NCBI GenBank assembly: GCA_003212035.1
Contig: QCRA01000006.1
Location: 1-51,026 of the forward strand
Direction of reading: 5' to 3'
Length of the DNA: 51,026 nt
DNA from: Prochlorococcus sp. AG-459-D04
GTDB taxonomy: Bacteria; Cyanobacteriota; Cyanobacteriia; PCC-6307; Cyanobiaceae
The translations under genes were made by a program, and so were the position numbers. The notes under the pieces were generated by a model. The model made no database searches and was not told the origin of the DNA. It was given only the letters and a program-made list of their open reading frames with translations. Shown here one piece after another: positions 10,479-21,220 of the stretch (position 1 is the stretch's first letter; each line of letters begins with the position of its first letter).

Positions 10479-11612
10479 TTAATCTATTTCTTTTAGAGTA
10501 TCTGCATAATAATTTTGCAGTTGTAGCGTTGCTTGATTCCAATCCCATTTTTCTGCTTCGTTTCTTGCCTCTTTCCTCATAATTTCTCTTTTATCTTCAT
10601 TCTCAAGAATTTTTTTTGTCGCTGCAATCAAACTCTCTTCCCCATTATCTTTTTCATCAGGATCATATAAACAACCATTAATTCCATCGTTAATTATATC
10701 TGGAATTCCCCCCTTGTTGGCTCCGATAACTGGACATCCTGCTGCCATTGCTTCTAGTAAAACCAACCCAAGTGTTTCTGTACTAGATGGAAATAAAAAG
10801 ATATCTCCAGAGGCATATGCGCTAGCAAGTTCATCACCAGATAAATATCCTATGAAATTAGTCTTTGTATTTTCGAAGATTTTTTCAAGCTGGTTTCTAT
10901 ATGGTCCGTCCCCTACAAGTGCTAGGCAAGCATTAGGAATACTTTCTAAGACTGGTTTAATTCTCTCAATTTGTTTTTCTGCTGATAATCTTCCCACATA
11001 AATCAATAAGTAATTTGCATCATCATATTCCCCAAATAATTTTTTTCTCATTTTCTCACTTCTCAAATCTGGCCTGAAACTGTAAGTATCTACTCCCCTT
11101 TGCCATAGAGCAGTCCTTTGAATGCCTTTATCTTTTAACTCATTTACCATGGCGGTGGAAGTACATAAATTTAACAAGGCTTGATTATGTGCTGCTTTAA
11201 GTAATTCCCATAAAAGTGGCTCTAACATACCCATACCGTAATGTTCAAGATATTTTGGAAGATGAGTATGGTAGCTAGCAATTAAAGGAATGTTATTAGT
11301 TTTCGCTAGCCATATGCCGCCTAAGCCAAGTACAGCTGGATTAACAACATGTATCAAATCTGGGTTGAATTTTTCTAACTTATCTGAGACTGCAGGACCT
11401 GGTAAACCAAGCTTTAATTCTGGGTATAAGGGTAATGGCATTGCAGCAACGCCAACTACAGTTGCTCCCATATAGGATTCTGGGCACCCCTCTGGACAAA
11501 AAATTATAACTTCATCACCATTTTTTATTAAAAATTCAATCGTTTTTGTCAGTCTTGTGACTATGCCGTCAACTTTAGGTAAAAAAGTTTCAGTAAACAA
11601 TGCAATTTTCAC
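10479..11612 (-). CDS. sqdX: Sulfoquinovosyldiacylglycerol synthase (GT4-family glycosyltransferase)
   Basis: 377 aa GT-B fold; ALFTETFLPKVDGIVTRL, FPSSTETLGLVLLEAMAAGCPVIGANKGGIPDII; adjacent to sqdB. Confidence 0.9.
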   Translation of the reverse strand: MKIALFTETFLPKVDGIVTRLTKTIEFLIKNGDEVIIFCPEGCPESYMGATVVGVAAMPLPLYPELKLGLPGPAVSDKLEKFNPDLIHVVNPAVLGLGGIWLAKTNNIPLIASYHTHLPKYLEHYGMGMLEPLLWELLKAAHNQALLNLCTSTAMVNELKDKGIQRTALWQRGVDTYSFRPDLRSEKMRKKLFGEYDDANYLLIYVGRLSAEKQIERIKPVLESIPNACLALVGDGPYRNQLEKIFENTKTNFIGYLSGDELASAYASGDIFLFPSSTETLGLVLLEAMAAGCPVIGANKGGIPDIINDGINGCLYDPDEKDNGEESLIAATKKILENEDKREIMRKEARNEAEKWDWNQATLQLQNYYADTLKEID

Positions 11613-11639
11613 TTTCTTAAGGTAGTTATTTCAGATATT

Positions 11640-12833
11640 TTAATTAGTCTTTATAGCCTCAGCTTGTTTTTTAGTCCAGGATGAAACACAAGGTATGCGA
11701 TTAAGATCGCATCTGTTGGAGTATTTTTTAGCAACTTCAACAACTTCTTCTAATAAGCCATTATCAAGGGTCGTTGGGTTTAAACCTAATTCTATAAAGC
11801 ATTTATTATCAACAATTAGATCATTTTCTACTGCTTCGTTCCTTGGATTTGGTAAATAATTGATATCAGCTCCTGTTAGAGACGCAACTTTTTTAGCTAG
11901 TTCTCCAACTTGATGACTCTCAGTCATTTGATTAAAGATTTTGACTCTCTCACCAGGTTTTGGAGGATTTTCAAGAGCAAGTTGTACACATTTTACAGAG
12001 TCTTTTATATGTATAAATGCTCTTGTTTGCCCTCCTGTCCCATGAACACTTAATGGATACCCAATTGCAGCCTGCATAAGAAATCTGTTGAGAACAGTTC
12101 CATAGTCTCCGTCATAGTCAAATCGGTTTGTCAATCTCGGATCTTTTAAAGTTGCTTCTGTATTTGTTCCCCAAACAATGCCTTGATGAAGATCAGTAAT
12201 TCTTACAAGATCATTTTTGTTGTAGTAAAGAAATAGTAATTGATCTAAAGTTTTAGTCATATGGTAAACACTACCTGGACTTGCAGGGTGTAATATTTCT
12301 TCTTCAAAGCGGCTTCCATCTGGTTGTGGAACTTCGACTTTTAGATAACCTTCTGGAATTGTTGCACCTCTGTGCGATCCATATCCGTAGACTCCCATTG
12401 TTCCTAAATGAACAACATGAATATCTAAATTACTCTCTACTATTGCAGCGAGAAGGTTGTGGGTGCCATTAACATTATTATCAACTGTATATCTTTTAGT
12501 AAAACTCGATTTCATTGAGTAAGGAGCTGCTCTTTGTTCTGCAAAATGGATCACGGAATCTGGTTTTTCATCAATGAGCAAATTGAGTAATTTTTGATAT
12601 TGTTTAGAGATATCCATATTAATAAATCTCATAGGCTTACCCCCAATCTCTTCCCATGCAGAAAGTCGTTCTGTTATCGAAGCAATTGGAGTTAAAGATT
12701 CTACCTCTAGATCAATATCAATTTTTCTACGACTTAAATTGTCGACAATAATTACATCATGATTTTGCTCTGCTAAATTCACCGCACAAGGCCAACCGCA
12801 AAAACCATCTCCACCTAGAACAATAACTTTCAC
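11640..12833 (-). CDS. sqdB: UDP-sulfoquinovose synthase
   Basis: 397 aa SDR; MKVIVLGGDGFCGWPCAVNLAEQNHDVIIVDNLSRR. Confidence 0.95.
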   Translation of the reverse strand: MKVIVLGGDGFCGWPCAVNLAEQNHDVIIVDNLSRRKIDIDLEVESLTPIASITERLSAWEEIGGKPMRFINMDISKQYQKLLNLLIDEKPDSVIHFAEQRAAPYSMKSSFTKRYTVDNNVNGTHNLLAAIVESNLDIHVVHLGTMGVYGYGSHRGATIPEGYLKVEVPQPDGSRFEEEILHPASPGSVYHMTKTLDQLLFLYYNKNDLVRITDLHQGIVWGTNTEATLKDPRLTNRFDYDGDYGTVLNRFLMQAAIGYPLSVHGTGGQTRAFIHIKDSVKCVQLALENPPKPGERVKIFNQMTESHQVGELAKKVASLTGADINYLPNPRNEAVENDLIVDNKCFIELGLNPTTLDNGLLEEVVEVAKKYSNRCDLNRIPCVSSWTKKQAEAIKTN

Positions 12834-13003
12834 TCAGAACTCCAGAATTAATAGATTCGTAATATATTTATTAAATTACTACAGTGTGCTTCCAATTTGC
12901 GAAAAAACATTTAAATAGTTTCAAATCTTCTTTCTTAAATAAGATAATTCAAATCAAATAATATAATTTTACTCTCTTTTTAAACTTTGCTTAATTTAAA
13001 GAA

Positions 13004-13798
13004 CTAAATAGATATATTTTTTTCCGGTGAACTTGCTACTGCAAAGTTTTGTTTTTTAATTCTTCCTGCAAGAAAAGCTTGCCTGCCAGCTTTCACTCCA
13101 TAATTTATCGCTTGAGCCATTAGAGGAGGATTTTCAGCTTGTGCTATTGCACTATTGATTAAGACACCATCAGCTCCAAGTTCCATAGCTTGAGAAGCTT
13201 CACTTGGCACTCCAATTCCTGCGTCAATTATTACTGGCACTTTTGCATTCTCAATAATTATGCCTATATTTGATAAATTTAATAAACCTTGCCCGGAGCC
13301 AATAGGTGATCCTAAAGGCATTACAGTTGCGCAACCTATTTCTTCTAGTCTTTTTGCAAGAATAGGATCTGCATTGATATAAGGAAGTACAGCAAAACCT
13401 TTTTTTATTAAAATTTCGGCTGCTTTAAAAGTTTCTATTGGATCTGGTAGCAAATACTTTTTGTCAGGAATTACTTCTAACTTCACAAAATTATTTTCCT
13501 CTTGACCAGACAATTTTGCAAGTTCTCTGCCCAAAATTGCTATTCTGACTGCCTCATCGGAATTAACGCAACCAGCTGTATTGGGAAGCATCCAATATTT
13601 TTTCCAGTTTATCTTTTCTAGTAAATTTTCTCCGGTTTGATCATTTTTAATTCTCCTTACAGCAACGGTTATAATTTCAGTCTCAGAATTTGACAAACTT
13701 TCTTCCATATCTTGAATAGATTTGTATTTACCAGTTCCTACCATTAATCTACTGGAAAATTGTTTTCCTCCAATTAGTAAAGATGAATAATTTTTCAT
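13004..13798 (-). CDS. thiG: Thiazole synthase ThiG
   Basis: 264 aa; [40 protein letters not shown]. Confidence 0.95.
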   Translation of the reverse strand: MKNYSSLLIGGKQFSSRLMVGTGKYKSIQDMEESLSNSETEIITVAVRRIKNDQTGENLLEKINWKKYWMLPNTAGCVNSDEAVRIAILGRELAKLSGQEENNFVKLEVIPDKKYLLPDPIETFKAAEILIKKGFAVLPYINADPILAKRLEEIGCATVMPLGSPIGSGQGLLNLSNIGIIIENAKVPVIIDAGIGVPSEASQAMELGADGVLINSAIAQAENPPLMAQAINYGVKAGRQAFLAGRIKKQNFAVASSPEKNISI

Positions 13799-13800
13799 AT

Positions 13801-14358
13801 TTAGAATCCCTTATCTTTAATACCTTTATAAGGTTTGTAATTATTTCTTTTTTCTAACTCTTTACTTTTTTTTATTGCTGTTTTGTTTTTTGGATCTATC
13901 ACCAAAACCTTTTGATATGTTGCATATGCCAAGTCATACTCAAGTAAACGCTGTTGTGCTGATGCGAGATTATTTAGGGCTATAGGATATTCTGGGAGTG
14001 ATTTGATTGCAGAGTTATAGTATTTAATTGCTTTTTTAAATTCATTTTGAGCAGCATAAGAAAACCCTAAAGCGTTATTTATTATCGCTTTAGCTTCATC
14101 AGGTTCATTTTCATAATTTTCAATTGCTTTTAAAAAAGTTTTAATTGCTTCAGGATATAATCTTTTTTTTATCTGAATAGACCCAAATTCATATAATTCT
14201 GTGGCTTTAGTGAGAGAATCTAAACCTATTTGCTCGAATTTTACTAAATTTAATTCTTCACTTCTTGTTTTTAGAAATTGTCTGAATACAAAAATGGAAA
14301 TTATTATTAATACAACAAAAAGAATTATTAAATAGGATTGAAAGGAAGAAATTTCCAT
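13801..14358 (-). CDS. TPR protein with N-terminal TM, Ycf37-like (photosystem I assembly-related)
   Basis: 185 aa; N-terminal TM followed by TPR repeats ([15 protein letters not shown]..., [26 protein letters not shown]). Confidence 0.7.
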   Translation of the reverse strand: MEISSFQSYLIILFVVLIIISIFVFRQFLKTRSEELNLVKFEQIGLDSLTKATELYEFGSIQIKKRLYPEAIKTFLKAIENYENEPDEAKAIINNALGFSYAAQNEFKKAIKYYNSAIKSLPEYPIALNNLASAQQRLLEYDLAYATYQKVLVIDPKNKTAIKKSKELEKRNNYKPYKGIKDKGF

Positions 14359-14393
14359 TATTTATAATTACTTTTTAAATTATATTCTTTTTT

Positions 14394-14741
14394 TTAAGTA
14401 CCAACGGAAGAAACGATTTTTTCAAAACACTTAGGGTCGTTTAATGCTAATTGAGCAAGCATTTTTCTGTTAATGATAATTTCTGAGTTTTTCATCCCAT
14501 TTATTAACTTGCTGTAGTTCGTTCCATTTATTCTGGCGGATGCGTTAATTCTAGAAATCCAAAGTCTCCTAAAATCTCTTTTTCTTCTTCTTCTATCCCT
14601 ATAAGCATTACAAAGAGCTTTCATCACTCTTTGATTTGCGGTTCTGAAAAGATTTTTGTTACCACCTCTGAAACCTTTTGCAAGATTTAAGATTTTGTTT
14701 CTTCTTTTTCTGGCTATGTTGCCTCTTTTTACGCGTGCCAT
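14394..14741 (-). CDS. rplT: 50S ribosomal protein L20
   Basis: [37 protein letters not shown]. Confidence 0.97.
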   Translation of the reverse strand: MARVKRGNIARKRRNKILNLAKGFRGGNKNLFRTANQRVMKALCNAYRDRRRRKRDFRRLWISRINASARINGTNYSKLINGMKNSEIIINRKMLAQLALNDPKCFEKIVSSVGT

Positions 14742-14769
14742 GAATATCTAATAAAAATTGGTTAAAGAT

Positions 14770-14967
14770 TTATGCGTATGGAATCATTAATTTTACATTA
14801 TCAGCATCTCTTTCATCAACTACAGCTTTTGTTGATAGATGTCTTTTTAATTTTGAGCTTTTATGATCAAGTAAATGATTATGGAAAGCTCTTCTTCTCA
14901 TAAATTTACCCGTCGCAGTAGCTTTAAATCTTTTGGCAGCTGATTTACGAGTTTTTAGTTTAGACAT
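14770..14967 (-). CDS. rpmI: 50S ribosomal protein L35
   Basis: [44 protein letters not shown]. Confidence 0.97.
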   Translation of the reverse strand: MSKLKTRKSAAKRFKATATGKFMRRRAFHNHLLDHKSSKLKRHLSTKAVVDERDADNVKLMIPYA

Positions 14968-15058
14968 TTAAGTCAAATGTGTTTAATTAGGATAATCTAA
15001 ACCTTTATACGCATTGGCGCAAATTAAAGTTTTTAATTGATAAGGAAAGTTCTAACTT

Positions 15059-16597
15059 ATGAAACTTAAATTTGCACTTTTAAACTTATTTTTAGGTTGT
15101 ATTTCTCTTTCCATAATTAATACTAAATTTACTTCTTCTGTAAAAGCAGAAGAATTGCTGAAGGTTGAACTCAATACGGAAATTAAAAAAGGAAAATTTT
15201 TAATTGGTTTGAAGCAATATCTAGGCGGGGAAAATGATAGTTTTTCTAAAAAAAAGAATATAACCTTTATCACGGATAAAGGTTTTTTAAACCTGATATC
15301 GTCTAACGGCATTAAACATAAATCAAAACAGATTAATATTTCTTGGTTGGATGTACCCATCAAAAATCCAAAAACAATTGAAAGAATTGTTTTTGGTCCT
15401 TTTGCTAGCTATGAATCAGCAAAAAAACAAGCAAAAAAACTTAAAGATAAAGGATATGAGACGACTGTTGCTTATCCTAAAAATTGGGAAGTATGGATTC
15501 CACCTGAAGATGATCTTCCAGAGTTTGAATTAAAAAATAAGATTTTCAGAAAAATAAAAAATTTTCAAATTACGCCTGTTCTTAGAAGTGAATATAATTT
15601 TATGAAACTCGAAGGACCTATATATATTTATGCTGAAGAAGAAATAAAAATAAATGGTGTCAATTTTGGCAAAAATTTTTATTTATTAAAAGATTCTTAT
15701 GGAACTTGGACATTAGTTCAAAAAATTGAGTTTGACGATTATTTGGCAGGTGTTTTGCCATACGAAATTGGACCGAATTCTCCTTTGGAAGCACTCAAGG
15801 CCCAAGCAGTTATAGCAAGAACTTGGGGAATTTTTAATTCTGATAGATTTAATATGGATAAATATCATTTATGTATAAGCACTCAGTGCCAAGTTTATAA
15901 ACCTTCTAAAATTAAAAATAAAAAAGTACAAAAAGCAATAGAAGCAACTTCAAATTTAATTCTCACTTATAGAAATCAACCAATAAATGCTTTTTACCAT
16001 GGTTCTAATGGTGGTGTATCTGCTACTGCAGGAGAGTCTTGGCAAATCCAAGATTATTCTTATTTCAAATCAATCATTGATGTTTCTAAATCATTCAATA
16101 AAATTTTTAAACTTCCAATTACAAATGAATCTGATTTAAATAATTTTTTAGATTTTAATAAAGAACAGTTTTATGGGAGTAATCATTCTCTTTTTCGATG
16201 GAATAAGAAAATTTCTAGTTTTGAAATTAAAGAAAAGTTAATTAAAAACAAACTTATAAATATTAATGAAGATGTTTTGGATTTAAATTCTATTGAACGT
16301 GGGTCTAGTGGCAGAGTCACAAAATTGGAAATAAAAACGGACAAAGGTAATAAATCTATTGTTCTTGTTAAAGATGATATTCGACGGGTATTAAATTTTA
16401 TACCTAGTAATTTGTTTACTATTAATAAATTAAATGATGATTTATGGCTTTTGAGAGGAGGGGGCTTCGGTCATGGTGTAGGTTTATCTCAGTCAGGAGC
16501 AATTGAAATGGCTAAATTAGGATTCTCTTATGAACAAATATTGAATCATTACTATCGAGATGCAAAACTGAAAAAATTTGAGATATTGTCTCAATGA
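15059..16597 (+). CDS. SpoIID/LytB-family amidase-enhancer-like protein, secreted, with SPOR-like segment
   Basis: Signal/anchor at the N-terminus; EFDDYLAGVLPYEIGPNSPLEALKAQAVIARTW and GGGFGHGVGLSQSGAIEMAKLGFSYEQILNHYY; GPFASYESAKKQAKKLKDKGYET resembles SPOR. Confidence 0.88.
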   Translation: MKLKFALLNLFLGCISLSIINTKFTSSVKAEELLKVELNTEIKKGKFLIGLKQYLGGENDSFSKKKNITFITDKGFLNLISSNGIKHKSKQINISWLDVPIKNPKTIERIVFGPFASYESAKKQAKKLKDKGYETTVAYPKNWEVWIPPEDDLPEFELKNKIFRKIKNFQITPVLRSEYNFMKLEGPIYIYAEEEIKINGVNFGKNFYLLKDSYGTWTLVQKIEFDDYLAGVLPYEIGPNSPLEALKAQAVIARTWGIFNSDRFNMDKYHLCISTQCQVYKPSKIKNKKVQKAIEATSNLILTYRNQPINAFYHGSNGGVSATAGESWQIQDYSYFKSIIDVSKSFNKIFKLPITNESDLNNFLDFNKEQFYGSNHSLFRWNKKISSFEIKEKLIKNKLININEDVLDLNSIERGSSGRVTKLEIKTDKGNKSIVLVKDDIRRVLNFIPSNLFTINKLNDDLWLLRGGGFGHGVGLSQSGAIEMAKLGFSYEQILNHYYRDAKLKKFEILSQ

Positions 16598-16624
16598 AAG
16601 TTAAGTAATTAAAAATTTACTTTT

Positions 16625-17926
16625 ATGAGTAAGGGTTTTTATAAAAATCGAAGACCAAAGTCGTTTATATTTCTTAGTGCTTGTTTTTTAGTAGCTTTTA
16701 TTCCTCATGCTTATAATATCGAAAATTTCTCTTACATTATATTGATTCTTTCTTTTGTGATTGTTTTTTACGGTTTAATAGTTATTTCTAGTAATTTCAA
16801 AAGGAACAATGTTTTAAATACTGTAAGCAGCAAAATTAGCAATAAAGAGTTACCTGTGCTAGATATTCTAGTGGCGGCTAGAGATGAGGAGAATGTTATA
16901 GCAAGATTAGTTGAAAGATTGTTTAATTTAGATTATCCAACAAATAAATTAAATATTTACATAATCGATGATGGCAGTTCTGATAAGACGCCTTTAATTT
17001 TAGATCGATTATCTAGACAATATGACAAGTTAAAAGTCGTAAGTCGTTCTCCAAATGCAGGAGGAGGAAAGTCAGGAGCTTTGAATTATGCCTTGAAGTT
17101 TACTCATGGGGAATGGTTATTAGTTTTGGATGCTGATGCTGAATTAAAACAAGATTCTTTGATAAGGTTATTTAGTTTTGTAGAAGAGGGTGATTGGTCT
17201 GCAGTTCAATTAAGAAAATCAGTAACAAATGTAAGTAAGAATTTTTTAACTTCCTGTCAGTCAATGGAAATGGCTATGGACGCAATCTTTCAATTTGGAA
17301 GATTATCAGTTGCTGGAGTTTCTGAATTTAGGGGAAATGGTCAATTAATTAAGAAAGAAACATTATTGGCATGTGGTTCTTTTAATGAAGATACAGTTAC
17401 AGATGACCTTGATTTGAGTTTAAGATTGTTATTGTCAAAATCTAGAATTGGAATCTTATGGGATCCTCCAGTCATGGAGGAAGCAGTCGAGAATTTAAAT
17501 GCTTTATTAGCGCAAAGACAAAGATGGGCAGAGGGAGGTTTGCAAAGATTCTTTGATTATGGAGATCAATTATTTACTAATAAAATTGATTATTTCCAGA
17601 AATTTGATTTAACTTACTTTTTTATGTTGCAATATGCACTACCAATCATTTCTATTTTTGATTTAGTTTTCAGTATTGCCTTATTAGATTCACCAATTTA
17701 CTGGCCTATTTCATTTACAGCTTTTATGTTATCTGGAATTGCTTTTTGGTACGGTTCTTCTTGTAAAAGTGAAGTACCCGTATTGCAAAAAAGCAATTTT
17801 TTAATGGTATTTGTGTCGCTTTTTTATTTATCACATTGGTTTTTAGTAATACCTTGGGTAACGCTAAAGATGTCTATTTTTCCCAAAAAGATACTCTGGC
17901 GAAAAACTCTTCATACTGGAGTTTAA
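16625..17926 (+). CDS. Membrane family-2 glycosyltransferase (processive-type)
   Basis: 433 aa; DDGSSDKT, DADAE, TDDLDLSLRL and QRQRW (QxxRW) motifs, TM at both ends. Confidence 0.88.
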   Translation: MSKGFYKNRRPKSFIFLSACFLVAFIPHAYNIENFSYIILILSFVIVFYGLIVISSNFKRNNVLNTVSSKISNKELPVLDILVAARDEENVIARLVERLFNLDYPTNKLNIYIIDDGSSDKTPLILDRLSRQYDKLKVVSRSPNAGGGKSGALNYALKFTHGEWLLVLDADAELKQDSLIRLFSFVEEGDWSAVQLRKSVTNVSKNFLTSCQSMEMAMDAIFQFGRLSVAGVSEFRGNGQLIKKETLLACGSFNEDTVTDDLDLSLRLLLSKSRIGILWDPPVMEEAVENLNALLAQRQRWAEGGLQRFFDYGDQLFTNKIDYFQKFDLTYFFMLQYALPIISIFDLVFSIALLDSPIYWPISFTAFMLSGIAFWYGSSCKSEVPVLQKSNFLMVFVSLFYLSHWFLVIPWVTLKMSIFPKKILWRKTLHTGV

Positions 17927-17927
17927 T

Positions 17928-19691
17928 TTATTCATCAAGGTCTATAATTTCTCCATTAAAAAAATTTGCTAAGTTTTTTGAACTATCATCATAAGTTTCC
18001 TCGTTAGATATTTTTGTTGAAGAATTAGTTTTTGGTTCTATTTTTTTTATTGGTCGAAAATTATTTACTTCATTTTGGTTTTTTTTTGGAGTGTTTGTTG
18101 GGTTACTTTTATTTAATTGTTTGGTTGAAAAATTTAGTATTATTCGATCTCCAAATATCTTCTTTACAGTATTTTCAATTATAACTTTTCTGCTTTTTAT
18201 CATATTTTCCCAGTTCGGAGATAATGCAATTGTGATTTTTTCCGAATCAAAACTTTCAAGTTCGGCTTGTTGCGAAAGTAACATTCTTGTTGATGGTAAC
18301 TCTACTTTAGAAAGAATTAATTCCCATTTATCTTTTAAATTATTTGATCCAGGATTATTTTGGTTATTGTCAGAAATATTTTTAATACTTTCTTTTTCAA
18401 GAACGTCAAATTTTTCTAATTTTCCGCCTTTTTTTTCGATCAATTTCTCGCGAGTTAACTCTTTTTTGATACTTGTTTTTTGAATTTCCTCAGAAATATT
18501 TTCTTTATTAAAACTTGCAATGTTTTTTCTACTTTCATACCTCTCTTCATTCGTATTATTTTTACTTTCTTGCTTATTTTCAAAACTATTTATCTCTTGA
18601 TTACCTAAAAGGCCAGTTAAATTTATTTCAAACCAAAGCCTTGGATTATCACTTGTTTTTATTTGATATTCAATATTTCTCAGATTGTTATGCCAATTAA
18701 TTATTGTTGATTTATTTATTGTTTTTGAGATTTTATTCAATTCATCTCGAAATTCCTCAGCCGTATAATAAAGATCTGAATGTTTATTATTTGTAGTGAG
18801 TAATAGTAGATCTCTTGTTATATTTAATAGCCCTGTAATTATTTGAAGAGGTTCGTTTCCAGCATCATATAATTTGTTGCAGGTTGTAATTAATGACTCT
18901 GGATTATTCTCAACCAATGATTTAATCAGATTTGTTAATTCACTTTCTGATACTTCTCCTAGGAGGTTTTGGATATTATTAATTGTTATGCCTTCTGGTA
19001 AAAGATTTAATTGTTCAAGGAGGCTTTGTGCATCTCTCATACCTCCATTAGATCTTTGAGCAATCATTTTTAACGCTTGAACTTCATACTCAATCGATTC
19101 TTTTTCCGCTATTTCTGATAAATGTTGAAAAATATCATTAGGGTTAATTCTTCTAAAATCAAACTTTTGGCATCTACTTTTTATTGTATTTAATACTCTC
19201 TCAGGATTTGTCGTCGCAAGGATAAATACAACTCTTGAGGGCGGTTCTTCAATAGTTTTTAGTAAAGCATTTGAAGCTGCAGTTGAAAGCATATGACATT
19301 CATCAATAACATATACTTTCCATCTCGCTTGAGTAGGTGCAAATCTCGATCTTTCTATAATTTCTCTTATATTTTCTACTCCTGTATTTGATGCTGCATC
19401 AATCTCGATAATATCTAGAGCGCTCCCATCTGTAATTTGTCTACATAAGTCACATATACAGCAAGGAGTTATCGTAGGTTGTTCGAATGCTTGGCAATTT
19501 AGAGATTTTGCAAATATCCTTGCACTTGATGTTTTTCCAGTGCCTCTTGGACCATTAAAAAGATATGCAGGAGCAATTTTGTTTGTTAAAAGTGCTTGTT
19601 TGAGTGTAATGGATATAAATTTTTGCCCAACCAATTCGTCTAGGTTGTTTGGTCTATATTTTTGATGAAAAGGCTTATGTATATTTGACAT
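17928..19691 (-). CDS. dnaX: DNA polymerase III subunits gamma/tau
   Basis: 587 aa; YRPNNLDELVGQ, GPRGTGKTSSARIFAKSLNC, zinc Cys cluster, IDECHMLS, C-terminal tau-like domain after a low-complexity linker. Confidence 0.95.
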   Translation of the reverse strand: MSNIHKPFHQKYRPNNLDELVGQKFISITLKQALLTNKIAPAYLFNGPRGTGKTSSARIFAKSLNCQAFEQPTITPCCICDLCRQITDGSALDIIEIDAASNTGVENIREIIERSRFAPTQARWKVYVIDECHMLSTAASNALLKTIEEPPSRVVFILATTNPERVLNTIKSRCQKFDFRRINPNDIFQHLSEIAEKESIEYEVQALKMIAQRSNGGMRDAQSLLEQLNLLPEGITINNIQNLLGEVSESELTNLIKSLVENNPESLITTCNKLYDAGNEPLQIITGLLNITRDLLLLTTNNKHSDLYYTAEEFRDELNKISKTINKSTIINWHNNLRNIEYQIKTSDNPRLWFEINLTGLLGNQEINSFENKQESKNNTNEERYESRKNIASFNKENISEEIQKTSIKKELTREKLIEKKGGKLEKFDVLEKESIKNISDNNQNNPGSNNLKDKWELILSKVELPSTRMLLSQQAELESFDSEKITIALSPNWENMIKSRKVIIENTVKKIFGDRIILNFSTKQLNKSNPTNTPKKNQNEVNNFRPIKKIEPKTNSSTKISNEETYDDSSKNLANFFNGEIIDLDE

Positions 19692-19747
19692 TTATTTTTC
19701 ATTAATTAGAAAAATTCGAGATTCAATTAAAAAATTAAACTCTAATT

Positions 19748-21115
19748 TTATGCAGACTCTTTAATGACTCTTTTAGATCCTGAAGGTAATTTAACAATTT
19801 TAGATGAGAATAAATTATCTACCATTTTTTTCGTAATTGTGAATTCTTTTACATTTTCTTCAGAAGGCAAAGTGTACATTATGTCTAGCATTAGCTCTTC
19901 AATTATTGATCTTAATGCTCTTGCACCTGTTTTTCTTTTGTATGCTTCATTTGCTATTGCCTCAACAGAATCAGGCTCAAATGATAATTCAACATTATCC
20001 ATACTTAGCAAAGTTTTGAATTGCTTTACTAATGCATCTCTTGGTTGAGTCAAAATAGATTCTAAAGTTTCTTTAGTAAGACGATCTAATACAGCACAAA
20101 CTGGAATTCTTCCAATAAATTCTGGAATTAGGCCATATTTCACTAAGTCATCTAATTCTAAATTTTTCAGGGAATCTCTTGGGTCTACTATTTTTTTTGT
20201 ATCAACTTTGTTTTGATCTGAATTTGTGGTAAATCCTATAGAGTTTTTACCCATACGCTTTTGAACGATATCCTCTAGACCTATAAAAGCTCCTCCGCAA
20301 ATAAATAATATCTGACTCGTATCAATTTGGATGCAGTCATGATAAGGATGTTTTCTTCCGCCTTGAGGTGGCACATTAGCAATTGTTCCTTCAAGCATTT
20401 TTAATAATGCTTGCTGAACTCCTTCACCAGAGACATCTCTAGTAATTGAGGGATTTTCGCTTTTTCTTGCAATTTTATCTATTTCATCAATATAAATAAT
20501 TCCTTTTTGAGCTAATTCTACATTCATTTCTGATTTCTGTAGAAGTCTTAAAAGTATGTTTTCAACATCCTCCCCAACATATCCAGCTTCTGTCAAAGTC
20601 GTTGCATCAGCTACTGCAAAAGGAACATCCAGAAACTCTGCTAAAGTTTGCGCCAATAATGTTTTTCCACTTCCAGTAGGGCCGATAAGTAAAATATTGG
20701 ATTTCTGTAATTTAGTTGCTTGTGAATCTGTTGAATTGTGATTTTTATTATCTTCTTTAACTTTCCAAGCTAGTCGCTTGTAGTGATTGTATACGGCTAC
20801 TGATAATATTTTTTTTGCAGATTCTTGTCCAACAACTTGATTATCTAGAAAACTTTTAATTTCTAATGGCTTAGGAATTGAGGTTAATTCTAAAGGAACA
20901 GATTTTTTTGTATTATCAGTTGGTAATTTCTTTTTTACTTGCGGAGAATTATTTGTGTTCGCTTGATTATCAAGTAGTTCTTCATCGAGAATTTCATTAC
21001 AAAGATCTATGCACTCATCACAGATATAAACCCCAGGACCAGCTATAAGCTTTCTTACTTGGTCTTGTGATTTCCCGCAAAATGAACATTTAAGATGGGC
21101 GTCGAATTTAGCCAT
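19748..21115 (-). CDS. clpX: ATP-dependent Clp protease ATP-binding subunit ClpX
   Basis: 455 aa; Cys4 zinc domain CSFCGK...[26 protein letters not shown]. Confidence 0.97.
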   Translation of the reverse strand: MAKFDAHLKCSFCGKSQDQVRKLIAGPGVYICDECIDLCNEILDEELLDNQANTNNSPQVKKKLPTDNTKKSVPLELTSIPKPLEIKSFLDNQVVGQESAKKILSVAVYNHYKRLAWKVKEDNKNHNSTDSQATKLQKSNILLIGPTGSGKTLLAQTLAEFLDVPFAVADATTLTEAGYVGEDVENILLRLLQKSEMNVELAQKGIIYIDEIDKIARKSENPSITRDVSGEGVQQALLKMLEGTIANVPPQGGRKHPYHDCIQIDTSQILFICGGAFIGLEDIVQKRMGKNSIGFTTNSDQNKVDTKKIVDPRDSLKNLELDDLVKYGLIPEFIGRIPVCAVLDRLTKETLESILTQPRDALVKQFKTLLSMDNVELSFEPDSVEAIANEAYKRKTGARALRSIIEELMLDIMYTLPSEENVKEFTITKKMVDNLFSSKIVKLPSGSKRVIKESA

Positions 21116-21220
21116 CGATTATAAGTTTTTAAAGTGTAAGGTGTTAAATAATCCCTATTCACTAGGATTGCTTATAAATATCAATTCGTCATCATATTCT
21201 TAAAAAATCAATACCCCTTG

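Noticed and set aside
15052-15363. 103-aa - strand ORF and 60-aa + ORF (15351-15533)
   Set aside because: Antisense or out-of-frame within the SpoIID-like gene.
18091-18483. 130-aa + strand ORF
   Set aside because: Entirely antisense to dnaX in its low-complexity linker; composition is that of complemented Asn/Lys/Glu codons.
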